Shown here piece after piece: positions 45,348-53,476 of a DNA stretch of 64,000 nt. Both the position numbers and the translations under genes were made by a program. Every line of letters starts with the position of its first letter. The stretch's first letter is position 1. A model generated the notes under the pieces. The model searched no databases and was not told where the DNA came from. It was given only the letters and a program-made list of their open reading frames with translations. This stretch comes from Streptomyces smaragdinus (GTDB taxonomy: Bacteria > Actinomycetota > Actinomycetes > Streptomycetales > Streptomycetaceae), in contig NZ_WEGJ01000002.1 in assembly GCF_009604385.1 (NCBI RefSeq), positions 434,001 to 498,000 on the forward strand. Direction: 5' to 3'.

Positions 45348-45938
45348 ATGACGCGCCGTATCCGCCCCACCGGCGCCGCCGCCGACGACGAGGCGATCAC
45401 CCAGGCGATCGAACGCACCGGCCAGGAAGCGTTCACCCGCGAACCGCCGAAAACCCTGAAGGGCCGCATCAACTTCCTGATCCGTACGCTGAAGACCACC
45501 CGGGCGGTGGCAGAGGCGATCGGCGTCAGCCAACGCTCGGTGGAGCGCTACCGCACCGGCGACCGCAAGACCCCGCCCAAAGCCATCACCGACCGCATCA
45601 ACGCAACCGTCCGGACCCACTGGCAGCCCCGCATCCGCGCCCGCCGGCAAAAACACGCCGCGACCACAGGCGGAATCACCATCGAAACCCGCGCCCGATT
45701 CGGCTACACGGCCCCCATCGGCACCACGGACGACGGCCGCTCCCGCCGCCTCACCGTCCACCTCCCCCCGCCCTACGCTCGCCGCCTGTTCGACGCCCGG
45801 GCCGGCCGCACCGGCGAGTCCCCGAACGAGGTACTCGCGGAGGGGCTCCAGGAGCACTACTTCAAGGACGGCGGCCGCCGCGCCGACCAACTCGAGGTCG
45901 AGTTCACCGACATCGACTACATCGACGTCGAATACTGA
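45348..45938 (+). CDS. tpg: Telomere terminal protein Tpg
   Basis: 196 residues. Tpg is covalently bound to the 5' ends of linear Streptomyces DNA and primes end patching. Family marks: KTLKGRINFLIRTLKTTRAVA, the HTH-like AEAIGVSQRSVERYRTGDRK (about 60-80), RFGYTAPIGTTDD and the acidic tail EVEFTDIDYIDVEY. It is directly coupled to tap. Its presence implies a linear replicon end that needs these proteins; the telomere sequence itself is not in the window. Confidence 0.93.
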   Translation: MTRRIRPTGAAADDEAITQAIERTGQEAFTREPPKTLKGRINFLIRTLKTTRAVAEAIGVSQRSVERYRTGDRKTPPKAITDRINATVRTHWQPRIRARRQKHAATTGGITIETRARFGYTAPIGTTDDGRSRRLTVHLPPPYARRLFDARAGRTGESPNEVLAEGLQEHYFKDGGRRADQLEVEFTDIDYIDVEY

Positions 45939-45941
45939 GGC

Positions 45942-46292
45942 TCAGCTGTAGTAGGCGATTTTGTCGTCGAGGACCCCGATCGCCCGCGACAGCGCCGCGA
46001 CTCGCTGCTCCAGGCCGGCACGGCGCTCGCGGAGGAAAGCGACCCGGTCCTGCGCAGAATGGTCGGCGCGCAGGATGGCGACGAATTCCCGCAGGTCCGC
46101 GATGCCGAGGCCGGCGTCACGAAAGCACGTGACCAGACCGATCCAGAAGACGTCGTCCTCGGTGTACTGCCTGCGTCCGCCGCCGGAGCGGCTGATCGGG
46201 CCGATGAGCCCCTCACGCTCGTAGTACCGCAGCGTGTCGAGGGAGACACCGGTGCGGTCGGCGGCTGCCGCCGGGGTGAGGAAAGTGGTCAC
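45942..46292 (-). CDS. MerR-family transcriptional regulator
   Basis: 116 residues from GTG 46292 (AAGGAAA at good spacing). N-terminal MerR winged helix: TPAAAADRTGVSLDTLRYYE, REGLIGPISRSGGGRRQYTEDDVFWI. The C-terminal half is a coiled-coil dimer helix (RRAGLEQRVAALSRAIGVLDDKI). It carries no metal-binding Cys and is of the short type that controls redox enzymes. It lies 22 bases downstream of an aldo/keto reductase gene whose promoter has MerR geometry, so it probably controls that promoter and itself. Confidence 0.9.
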   Translation of the reverse strand: MTTFLTPAAAADRTGVSLDTLRYYEREGLIGPISRSGGGRRQYTEDDVFWIGLVTCFRDAGLGIADLREFVAILRADHSAQDRVAFLRERRAGLEQRVAALSRAIGVLDDKIAYYS

Positions 46293-46314
46293 GGGATTTC
46301 CTTTCCGAACGCTG

Positions 46315-47259
46315 CTACCGCGCTTCGGCGAAGCGCACCAGGTGCCCGTCGTCGAGCCGCACACGGCGTGCGGCGAGTGCCTCCTCGACCTGCTCCACCC
46401 GGCTCGCACCGACGATGGGATCGATCCCCTGACGCATCAGCCACGCGAGGACGACCTGGTTCTTCGTGGCCGACAGCTCACCGGCCACGTCCTCGAGGAC
46501 CGAGAGCACCCGGCCAGTACCGGGATGATCATAAGTCTGCGGAAGCGGCTTGTCCGCGCGCACGTAGGAGCCCCACATCAGCGAGGTGTACGACCACACG
46601 CCGAGCCCCTCCGACCGCGCGAGGTCCAAGTCCTCGTCGGCGAGCAGGCGATGACCGGCTTCCGCGACAGGGGCGAGGGGACGCGGCTGGACCAACGAGT
46701 GCCGCAACTGCAGGGCCGTCCACGGTTCCACGCCCTGTTCCCGAGCCAGCGACCGGGCACGCTCGACGCGCCAGGCGGCATGATTGGCCGCCCCCACCCG
46801 CCGAGCCACCCCCTTCGTGACCAGCGCACCGAAAGCGCCGACGGTCTCCGCCAGCGGCACGGCGCGGTCTTCGGCGTGGGCCCATAGAAGATCGACGTGA
46901 CCGACCCCGAGACGCCCCAGGCTCTCCTCGACACCGGCCTGCACGGCACGGGCGGAAAGACCTTCGGCGCTCTGCGGCCAGGAGTGGGCGACGAGCGGAT
47001 TCTGCCGGACCTTCGTCGCGATCCGCACCGCCTCACGCGCGCCGGGGCGGGCCCGGAGCCACGCCCCGATGACCCGCTCGCTGGCGCCACCGACGCCGCT
47101 CGGATCGGCCCAGAAGGAGTAGCAGTTCGCGGTGTCGAGCCAGACACCGCCGCCGGCGACGAAGGAGTCGAGGATCGCGAAAGCGTCGTCCGCGCCGACG
47201 CGGGTGCCGAAGTCCATCGTGCCGAGGACGATCTGGGGGCCGGTGATGTTGAGGTTCAT
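46315..47259 (-). CDS. Aldo/keto reductase
   Basis: 314 residues. NAD(P)H-dependent TIM-barrel reductase: GTMDFGTRVGADDAFAILD near the start, DTANCYSFW (the Tyr region of the active site), RIATKVRQN with the catalytic Lys, VDLLWAHAEDRAVP, then QLRHSLVQPRP and VGASRVEQVEEALAA. The start is set by the promoter: the -10 element overlaps the upstream ATG at 47268, so translation should begin at ATG 47259, almost at the transcript start. It forms an operon with merR. Confidence 0.9.
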   Translation of the reverse strand: MNLNITGPQIVLGTMDFGTRVGADDAFAILDSFVAGGGVWLDTANCYSFWADPSGVGGASERVIGAWLRARPGAREAVRIATKVRQNPLVAHSWPQSAEGLSARAVQAGVEESLGRLGVGHVDLLWAHAEDRAVPLAETVGAFGALVTKGVARRVGAANHAAWRVERARSLAREQGVEPWTALQLRHSLVQPRPLAPVAEAGHRLLADEDLDLARSEGLGVWSYTSLMWGSYVRADKPLPQTYDHPGTGRVLSVLEDVAGELSATKNQVVLAWLMRQGIDPIVGASRVEQVEEALAARRVRLDDGHLVRFAEAR

Positions 47260-47266
47260 GCCCGTC

Positions 47267-47297
47267 ATCCTCGGAGCTGGTGCGCGCTCCAGGTCAA
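47267..47297 (-). promoter_or_regulatory. MerR-type promoter with 19-bp spacer before the aldo/keto reductase
   Basis: Reading leftward: -35 TTGACC (47297-47292), a 19-base spacer, -10 GAGGAT (47272-47267). The spacer holds perfect arms GGAGC and GCTCC eight bases apart. Over-long spacers with a central palindrome are the signature of MerR-controlled promoters. The predicted transcript start is about 47260, so the mRNA would be leaderless or nearly so. Confidence 0.75.
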
Positions 47298-47435
47298 GTG
47301 CGGTTGTGGAGATACCTCGTGGCCATGCCTCCGGCGGTCGGTCGTGGGCCGGGCTGAGTATTTCGCCGCAGGGCACGACGATCGCCGCTCCGACCCGGGA
47401 TGGCCTTCTGTCCGCAGGGTCACCAGGGGGAGCAG

Positions 47436-48611
47436 ATGGCAGCGCAGCGGCACGGCCTGGACGACCGGCTCGCGGCAGCCGTAACCGCCAAGCACTCCGA
47501 CGCGGTGTGGGCATGTCTGGGAGACGGCGCCGATCCGAACACTCCGGGTCCCGACGGCCTGCCACTGCTCTGCACCGCCGTGGCCGGATTCGACCACGAG
47601 ACCGCCGAGGCACTGACAGAGGGCGGCGCCGACTCCGACCGTGAGCTGCCGGACGGCACCACACCACTCCTTCGCGCCGTCGACCTCGGCTCCCCGGCGC
47701 TGGTCGGCGCCGTGCTCGGCAAGGACCCTCGGCTGCGGCTCGCCGAGGCTGCCCAGAAGCGACTGCTCGACCTCGCCCGGCACTGGCACGAGACCGGCAC
47801 GGCCGAGGAACTGCGCCGGCGCACGGGGACCTCGGTCCCGGCCACCCGGCGTCTGACCGAGGACGACAAATACACGCACGTCGAGGAGGTCTCCCTCGGC
47901 GGGCTCACCGTCCGGGCAGGCCACATCGCCGTCCTCACCTCGCTGGAGTGGGCGTTCGGCGTCCTGCCGCCGGTGGCGGAGCTGATGGCACGCGCCGTCC
48001 CGTACCCGGACAGAACGCATATCAACGGGTCCACGGCGGGCTACATCCTTGCCCACCGCGGAAGCCCGCAGGACTGGTCCGACCTGGTGTCCCTGCGTCA
48101 TCACCCCGACCCCGTCCACCGCCGGTTCCTCGCCGACGTCCTGTGGCACCGGGAACTGCACATCCCCTCCTCCACCTACTACCGCTGGTGCCGCGCGGAG
48201 CGCGGGCCCTGCGAGCGCATCCGCCGGGACGCGGAACTGACCGAGCAGATCCGGCGGATCCACACCGACTCCGGCGGCAGCTACGGCTCCCCACGGGTGC
48301 ACGCCGTCCTGCGGCGGGAGGGCGCGCAGGTGGGCCGCAAGCGCGTGGAGCGTCTGATGCGGGCCGCCGACCTGCAGGGCGTCAGCCCGCGCCGCTCCAC
48401 GAGCTTCACCCGCCGCGACCCGGACGCCACCCTCGCCGACGACCTGGTGCAGCGTGACTTCACCGCGTCGGCACCCAACCGGGCTGGTCCGGATGCCGGG
48501 CGGCAGGGCAGTCGTACCTACTGCGCGCATGCCCGTGCTGAACTGCGAGCTCTGCCGGTTGACGTGCGCCGGGGTCCGGCCCGCCGTGTCAGCAGTGTCA
48601 TGTGTGAATAA
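47436..48611 (+). pseudogene. Ankyrin-repeat gene fused in frame to a broken IS3-type transposase
   Basis: 391 codons from ATG 47436 (GGGGGAG upstream). Residues 1-240 are an ankyrin-repeat protein (AVWACLGDGADPNTPGPDG, ALTEGGADSDRELPDGTTPL; ending PDPVHRRFLADVLWHREL). From codon 242 (base 48159) the frame becomes IS3-family OrfB (HIPSSTYYRW, TDSGGSYGSPRVHAVLRREG, VGRKRVERLMRAA). It then leaves the transposase family after ASAPNR (about 48482), just before its DDE region. The tail to the stop at 48611 is unlike either. The frame may be read as a chimera, but both parents are broken. Confidence 0.8.
48159..48482 (+). mobile_element. IS3-family OrfB fragment (HTH_21-like part only)
   Basis: About 108 codons of transposase without start, without the catalytic DDE core and without recognisable terminal inverted repeats. 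It begins at the codons for HIPSSTYYRW and stops at ASAPNR. It is dead and cannot move by itself. It marks an old insertion and deletion just upstream of the sulfur operon. Confidence 0.8.
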
Positions 48612-48635
48612 ACTGTTTCGCCAATCGGTCCGCGC

Positions 48636-48664
48636 TTGACCTTTTCCGTACGAGGTGAAACTCT
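48636..48664 (+). promoter_or_regulatory. Promoter for the leader peptide and sulfur operon
   Basis: TTGACC at 48636-48641, 17-base spacer, AACTCT at 48659-48664. Transcription would begin about 48671, at the ATG of the leader ORF (48672), so the leader would be translated from a leaderless mRNA. Confidence 0.6.
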
Positions 48665-48671
48665 CCTTCGT

Positions 48672-48740
48672 ATGCCAGGAACCCTGCTGATCAGTCGCCG
48701 GGTGGTCGATTACATGCTGATCGGCACCACGGCCTGTTGA
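48672..48740 (+). CDS. Cys-terminated 22-residue leader peptide (sulfur attenuator)
   Basis: A 22-codon ORF starting MPGT, with core LLISRR, then VVDY, and ending TTAC before TGA. It matches from memory the Streptomyces leader-peptide pattern LLxSRRxxDxxRxxxAxC that precedes sulfur and cysteine genes. Related short Cys-ending leaders in mycobacteria act as cysteine-responsive attenuators. It lies 226 bases before a sulfonate-type ABC permease. It is too short for ordinary gene callers. The Cys as last codon before the stop is the key feature. Confidence 0.75.
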   Translation: MPGTLLISRRVVDYMLIGTTAC

Positions 48741-48966
48741 CCCTGCTGCCGCCTGCCGCGTTCGGCGTGCGCTGGTTCCTGTAGCGCGTTTCCCTTCGGC
48801 TGCCGTGCTCCGTCGTTGCCGCGGTGTATCCGGGTGGATCATTTCCGCGACATTCTTTGCGCTGATTCTTTCGCGCCCCCTTTTCTCTGTTTCAACCTGC
48901 CCTTTCTCCGCTGCAGTCACGCTTTCGCGTCCGGCCGCACCGGCGTACCGGAAAGGTCTCTCCGTC
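48741..48966 (+). promoter_or_regulatory. Leader region between leader peptide and ABC operon
   Basis: 226 bases without a gene, partly pyrimidine-rich (CATTCTTTGCGCTGATTC and TTTCTCTGTTTCAACC stretches, 48850-48900), ending in GGAAAGG before ATG 48967. If the leader peptide is an attenuator, the alternative RNA structures should form here. I could not settle on a unique stem by eye. Confidence 0.4.
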
Positions 48967-49818
48967 ATGCCTGCTGTGCTTTCCCCTGCCCCGACTCGTC
49001 CGCCCGTGTCTGTCGTCCCGGTCCGCACGCTCGCCCTGCGCCGCACCCGGCTGCTGCTGCCTGGAGTGCGGCAGTTGCGCCGGGTCAGCGGGCTGGCTGC
49101 CGCCGTTCTGCTGTGGTGGCTGGGGGCGGTCCAGGGGTGGCTGGGGTCGACCACGCCGTCGCCGGCGGCGGTGTGGCGGGCCGGCGTGGAACTCGTCGGA
49201 TCCGGGGAGTACGGGCATCACTTGCTGGTTTCGCTGGAGCGGGTGGGCCGGGGGTTGTTGATCGGCATCCCGCTGGGGGTGGCGCTGGGGCTGGCGGCCG
49301 GGCTGACGCGCGCGGTGGAGGACGTCATCGACGCGCCGGTGCAGGCGTTCCGGATGCTGCCGCACCTGGCGCTGGCGCCCGTGTTCATCATCTGGTTCGG
49401 CATCGGTGAGACGTCGAAGACGATGCTCATCCTCATCGGGCCGGTGTTCCCCCTGTACATCAACGTGCTGCACGGCATCCGGGGCGTCGACAACCGGCTG
49501 GTGGAGGCGGCGCGTTCGTGCGGGCTGGGGCGGTGGGGGCTGACCCGGCGGGTGATTCTGCCGGGGGCGCTGCCGCAGATCCTCGTCGGGCTGCGGCAGG
49601 CGCTGGGCGTGGGGTGGCTGACGCTGGTGGTGGCCGAGCAGACGGCGACGACCTCCGGCATCGGCTATCTCATGACCGACGCCCGGGAGTTCCTGCGCAC
49701 CGACGTCATGTTCGTCGTGCTTGTCACGTACGCCGTCCTCGGCGTGCTGTCCGATCTGCTGGTACGGCTGATGGAGCGGCGCGCGCTGGCCTGGCGTCGC
49801 GGGTTCGCCGGTGTTTGA
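48967..49818 (+). CDS. ABC transporter permease, SsuC/TauC family
   Basis: 283 residues, inner-membrane permease of the nitrate/sulfonate/taurine class. An N-terminal tail of 35 residues is followed by about six membrane spans (SGLAAAVLLWWLGAV, GLLIGIPLGVALGLAAGL, TSKTMLILIGPVFPLYINV, DVMFVVLVTYAVLGVLSDLLV). The EAA coupling loop is VEAARSCGLGRWGLTRRVILP. GGAAAGG precedes ATG 48967. First structural gene of a five-gene operon; its stop overlaps or adjoins the start of the ATPase. Confidence 0.9.
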   Translation: MPAVLSPAPTRPPVSVVPVRTLALRRTRLLLPGVRQLRRVSGLAAAVLLWWLGAVQGWLGSTTPSPAAVWRAGVELVGSGEYGHHLLVSLERVGRGLLIGIPLGVALGLAAGLTRAVEDVIDAPVQAFRMLPHLALAPVFIIWFGIGETSKTMLILIGPVFPLYINVLHGIRGVDNRLVEAARSCGLGRWGLTRRVILPGALPQILVGLRQALGVGWLTLVVAEQTATTSGIGYLMTDAREFLRTDVMFVVLVTYAVLGVLSDLLVRLMERRALAWRRGFAGV

Positions 49819-49837
49819 GTCTCCCGGAGGAGAGATC

Positions 49838-50593
49838 TTGTCCGTTTCGCCGTCCCTGCCCGCGTACCCCGGTGTCCGGGTACGGGGGGTGACCCGGGCC
49901 TTCGACGGCCGGGTTGTCCTCGACCGGGTCGACCTGGACATCGCGCCCGGTGAGTTCGTCGCGCTCCTCGGCCCCAGCGGGTCGGGGAAGAGCACCCTGC
50001 TGCGGATCGTCGGCGGCATCGACACCGGGGCCGAGGGGGAGATCGGCGTGCCCGGCAAGGTCGCCGTCGTCTTCCAGGAGCACCGGTTGCTGCCGTGGGA
50101 GCGGGTGTGGCGCAACGTCACCCTCGGCCTGGACGGGGGCCGGCTGCGGGAGCGGGCGGTCGCCGCGCTCGGGGAGGTGGGGCTGACGGCGCGGGCCGAC
50201 GCCTGGCCGGGGACGCTGTCCGGCGGTGAGGCGCAGCGGGTGGCGCTGGCCAGGGCGCTGGTGCGGACTCCGGAGCTGCTGCTGCTCGACGAGCCGTTCG
50301 CCGCGCTGGACGCGCTGACGAGGCTGAAGGCGCAGCGGCTGGTGGAGGGGTTGTGGGCGGAGCACCGGCCGTCGGTGCTGCTCGTCACGCACGACGTGGA
50401 CGAGGCACTGCTGCTGGCGGACCGGGTGGTGCTGCTCGGGGACGGGGTGGTGGCGGAGGAGTTCGCGGTGGGGATGGACCGGCCGCGTTCGGTGGAGGTG
50501 CCGCGGTTCGCGCAGTTGCGGCGGCGGTTGCTGGGCGGCCTCGGTGTGGACACCGGGCCGGATCAGATTCGTACGGGAAAGGGATCCGAATGA
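49838..50593 (+). CDS. ABC transporter ATPase, SsuB/TauB family
   Basis: 251 residues. Walker A GPSGSGKST, Q-loop VFQEHRLLPWERV, signature LSGGEAQRVALARAL, Walker B LLLLDEPFAALD and H-loop LLVTHDVDEALLLADRV are all intact. TTG 49838 is chosen because GGAGGAGAG lies directly upstream; GTG 49811 in the same frame would overlap the permease stop. It energises the permease, and its stop overlaps the flavoprotein start (ATGA). Confidence 0.9.
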   Translation: MSVSPSLPAYPGVRVRGVTRAFDGRVVLDRVDLDIAPGEFVALLGPSGSGKSTLLRIVGGIDTGAEGEIGVPGKVAVVFQEHRLLPWERVWRNVTLGLDGGRLRERAVAALGEVGLTARADAWPGTLSGGEAQRVALARALVRTPELLLLDEPFAALDALTRLKAQRLVEGLWAEHRPSVLLVTHDVDEALLLADRVVLLGDGVVAEEFAVGMDRPRSVEVPRFAQLRRRLLGGLGVDTGPDQIRTGKGSE

Positions 50594-52179
50594 GCATCGA
50601 GCTGAGTGCCGACGTGCTGGTTGTGGGCGGTGGTCCGGCCGCGGCGTGGGCGGCGGTGAAGGCGGCGGAGGACGGCGCGCGGGTGGTGCTGGCCGACAAG
50701 GGCTACTGCGGGAGTTCGGGCGCGACGGCGGCAGCCGGGACGGGTGTCTGGTATGTGCCGCCGCATCCGGAGGAACGGGCGGCGGCGAAGGCGTCCCGGG
50801 AGACGCTCGGGGGGCATCTGGCGGATCACCGCTGGATGGACCGGGTGCTGGAGCAGACGTGGCAGAACATGGACGAGGTCGCGGAGGTGTCGCGGTATCC
50901 GTTCCCGGTGGACGCCTCGGGGCGGCAGTCGCGGCGTGGTCTGCAGGGGCCGGAGTACATGCGGCGGATGCGGGTGCGGGTGCAGCGGTCGGGGGTGCGG
51001 ATCCTCGACCACAGTCCGGTGCTGGAGTTGCTGACGGACGCGGACGGGGCGGTGGCGGGCGCGGTCGGGTACCGGCGGCAGGAGGACCGGGCGTTCCGGG
51101 TGCGGGCCGGTGCGGTGGTGCTGGCGACGGGCGGGTGCGCGTTCCTGTCGCGGGCGCTGGGCTGCAATGTGAACACCGGCGACGGGTATCTGATGGCGGC
51201 GGAGGCCGGGGCGGCGATGTCGGGGATGGAGTTCTCCAACGCGTATGCGATCGCGCCGGAGTTCACGTCGGTGACGAAAACGGCGTACTACACGTTCGCG
51301 ACGTTCTATCACGCCGACGGCAGTGTGCTGGAGGGTGCCGGCAGCCAGAAGGGGCGGTCGGTGATCGCGCGGACGCTGCTGGCGGAGGGAAAGGTGCTGT
51401 GCCGGCTGGACCGGGCGGGCGAGGCGGAGCGGCGGGCGATGCGGCTGGGCCAGCCGAACTTCTTCCTGCCGTTCGACCGGCTGGGCATCGATCCGTTCAC
51501 ACAGCTGTTCCCGGTGACCCTGCTGGCGGAAGGCACGGTACGGGGGACTGGGGGGATCCGGCTCACCGGCGACGACTGCGCGACGGACGTACCCGGGCTG
51601 TACGCCGCCGGCGACGCCGCCACCCGCGAGCTGATCTGCGGCGGGTTCACGGGCGGCGGCAGCCACAACGCGGCGTGGGCGATGTCGTCGGGCACCTGGG
51701 CCGGCCGGGGCGCGTCGGCATTCGCCCGGTCGCTGGGGGACACGGCGGGCCGGCGGGCGGCGAGCCCGGTGGGCGGGGCGGGGCTGCGGCCGGCCGGCGG
51801 CGCGGGGCGGGACACGCACCGGGAGGTGGTGGCCGCGGTGCAGGCGGAGGTGATCCCGTACGACAAGAACTATCTGCGCACCGGCGCGGTGCTGACGCGG
51901 GCCCTCGGCACGCTGAACGGCATATGGCGCGAGGTGCGCGACGGTCTGGCGGCCTCCGGGGAGAGCGCGGTGCGGGCGCGGCAGGCGGCGGCGATGACGG
52001 CGACGGGCCGCTGGATGTACACGGCGGCGCTGGCGCGGACGGAGACACGGGGTATGCACAAGCGCGCGGACTTCCCGGCGCAGGACGACCCGGGGCAGCG
52101 GAGGCGGCTGGTCACGGGCGGTCTGGACGAGCTGTGGAGTGTCCCGGAGACGGCGGTTGCGCAGGCGGTGCCCGCATGA
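50590..52179 (+). CDS. AprA-like FAD-dependent oxidoreductase (fumarate reductase/APS reductase fold)
   Basis: 529 residues. N-terminal FAD motif ADVLVVGGGPAAAWAAVKAAEDG. Then DKGYCGSSGATAAAGTG, ATGGCAFLSRALGCNVNTGDG with MEFSNAYAIAPEF, and the C-terminal FAD segment DVPGLYAAGDAATRELICGGFTGGGS. This is the family of succinate dehydrogenase, fumarate reductase and adenylylsulfate reductase alpha chains. It is not identical to any of them by eye, so the substrate is unknown. It overlaps the ATPase before it and the ferredoxin after it by ATGA, so the complex is probably AprA/AprB-like. Confidence 0.88.
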   Translation: MSIELSADVLVVGGGPAAAWAAVKAAEDGARVVLADKGYCGSSGATAAAGTGVWYVPPHPEERAAAKASRETLGGHLADHRWMDRVLEQTWQNMDEVAEVSRYPFPVDASGRQSRRGLQGPEYMRRMRVRVQRSGVRILDHSPVLELLTDADGAVAGAVGYRRQEDRAFRVRAGAVVLATGGCAFLSRALGCNVNTGDGYLMAAEAGAAMSGMEFSNAYAIAPEFTSVTKTAYYTFATFYHADGSVLEGAGSQKGRSVIARTLLAEGKVLCRLDRAGEAERRAMRLGQPNFFLPFDRLGIDPFTQLFPVTLLAEGTVRGTGGIRLTGDDCATDVPGLYAAGDAATRELICGGFTGGGSHNAAWAMSSGTWAGRGASAFARSLGDTAGRRAASPVGGAGLRPAGGAGRDTHREVVAAVQAEVIPYDKNYLRTGAVLTRALGTLNGIWREVRDGLAASGESAVRARQAAAMTATGRWMYTAALARTETRGMHKRADFPAQDDPGQRRRLVTGGLDELWSVPETAVAQAVPA

Positions 52180-52523
52180 TCGAGATCGTCTCCGCGGAGC
52201 GGTGCATCACGTGCGACAAGTGCATCGCGGTGTGCCCGACGAACGTGTTCGACCGGGCGCCCGACGGGCTGCCGGAGATCGCCCGGCAGGAGGACTGCCA
52301 GACGTGCTTCATGTGCGAGGCGTACTGCCCGGTGGACGCGCTGTTCGTGTCACCGACGACCCATCCCGAGCCGGTGGACGAAGCCGGTCTCGGCGACCTC
52401 CTCGGCAGCTACCGGGAGCGGCTCGGCTGGGGCCGGGGCCGCACCCCGGGCGCCCGGCTGGCCGTGGGCCCCGAACTGCGCCGCCCGGCGCCCCCCAGGG
52501 ACAAGAAAGGCACCACCTCATGA
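52176..52523 (+). CDS. AprB-like ferredoxin with two 4Fe-4S motifs
   Basis: 115 residues. Two Cys motifs are complete: CITCDKCIAVCP (residues 10-21) and CQTCFMCEAYCP (about 43-54), together eight Cys for two 4Fe-4S clusters. The C-terminal half is a charged tail ending KKGTTS. ATGA overlaps at both ends tie it to the flavoprotein and the binding protein. It probably passes electrons to or from the FAD subunit, as AprB does for AprA. Confidence 0.92.
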   Translation: MIEIVSAERCITCDKCIAVCPTNVFDRAPDGLPEIARQEDCQTCFMCEAYCPVDALFVSPTTHPEPVDEAGLGDLLGSYRERLGWGRGRTPGARLAVGPELRRPAPPRDKKGTTS

Positions 52524-53476
52524 AACGCCTGCTCGGAATCCTCGCCACGGCCCTCGTCCTGACGACGACGGGCTGCGGCGGCGACGCGGACGCCGGTGAC
52601 GCTTCGTCGGGGAAGACCCTGCGGATCGGCGTGATCGGCTCGAAGGACACCCTGAACGGCCCCGTCGGCTTCCTTCACTCCCGGCACCAGCTGCTGCCGG
52701 CGCTGAAGAAGGAGGGCTTCACGAAGATAGAGGTGTTCCCGTTCCCGAACGGGCCCGACCTCAACCAGGCCCTGGTGGGCGGCAGTCTGGACCTCGCGAC
52801 GTACGGCGACACGCCCGCCCTCGTCGCCCGGGGCAGCGGGCTCGACACCCGGCTCGTGTCGCTGGCCACGGTCAGTCTCGACGCGTCGGTCCTGGTACGG
52901 AAGGACGGGCCGACGTCACTGGCCGGGCTGGACGGGAAGAAGATCGGCGTCCAGACGGGCTCGTACATCCACCGCTATCTGCTGGGCGCGCTGCGCGACG
53001 CGGACGTGGAGCCGTCGGAGCTGCCCCACATCTACTCCACCGACATCGAGGCGCCGCTGGAGCGCGGGGACATCGCGGCGGCGGCCGTGCCGCAGGCGAA
53101 CGCGGAGGTGCTGCGCGCAAAGGGCTACCGGGTGATCGACCATCTGGCGGAGGATCATCCGGACTACGCCGGTACGAGTGTCACGGTGTCGACCGGTGAT
53201 TTCCTCGGCGACCACCCGGCGTTCGCGGGGACGTGGCGGACGCTGCAGAACGACGCGGCGCGTCAGGCGCTGGCCGACTGGAACGGGTACGTGGAATTCG
53301 CACTGACACTCAGCGATTTCCCGGACGACCTCATCAGGTCCACGATCCGCCGGGATCAGCTGCCGACGGAGGCGTTTCCCGGACCGGGGGTGGGACTGCT
53401 GGAGTCGACGAAGGAGTTCCTGGTGGAGGAAGGATTCGTGAAGAAGGACTTCTCTGTCGGGAAATGGCGGGCATGA
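52520..53476 (+). CDS. ABC substrate-binding lipoprotein, SsuA/NrtA-like
   Basis: 318 residues. Lipoprotein signal MKRLLGILATALVLTTTGCGG with lipobox TTGC. The mature part is a periplasmic-binding-protein fold of the nitrate/sulfonate/taurine type: GSKDTLNGPVGFLHSRHQLLPAL, LVGGSLDLATYGDTPALVAR, LDGKKIGVQTGSYIHRYLLGAL, ERGDIAAAAVPQANAEVLRA. It delivers the substrate to the permease encoded at the head of the operon. It is unusual in being last, after the redox genes. Confidence 0.9.
   Translation: MKRLLGILATALVLTTTGCGGDADAGDASSGKTLRIGVIGSKDTLNGPVGFLHSRHQLLPALKKEGFTKIEVFPFPNGPDLNQALVGGSLDLATYGDTPALVARGSGLDTRLVSLATVSLDASVLVRKDGPTSLAGLDGKKIGVQTGSYIHRYLLGALRDADVEPSELPHIYSTDIEAPLERGDIAAAAVPQANAEVLRAKGYRVIDHLAEDHPDYAGTSVTVSTGDFLGDHPAFAGTWRTLQNDAARQALADWNGYVEFALTLSDFPDDLIRSTIRRDQLPTEAFPGPGVGLLESTKEFLVEEGFVKKDFSVGKWRA

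Noticed and set aside
45939..45941. Telomere or linear end near tap-tpg
   Set aside because: No series of terminal palindromes and no sequence end is present; coding genes continue on both sides.
47436..48611. Intact transposable element
   Set aside because: The transposase lacks its start, its DDE core and terminal inverted repeats.
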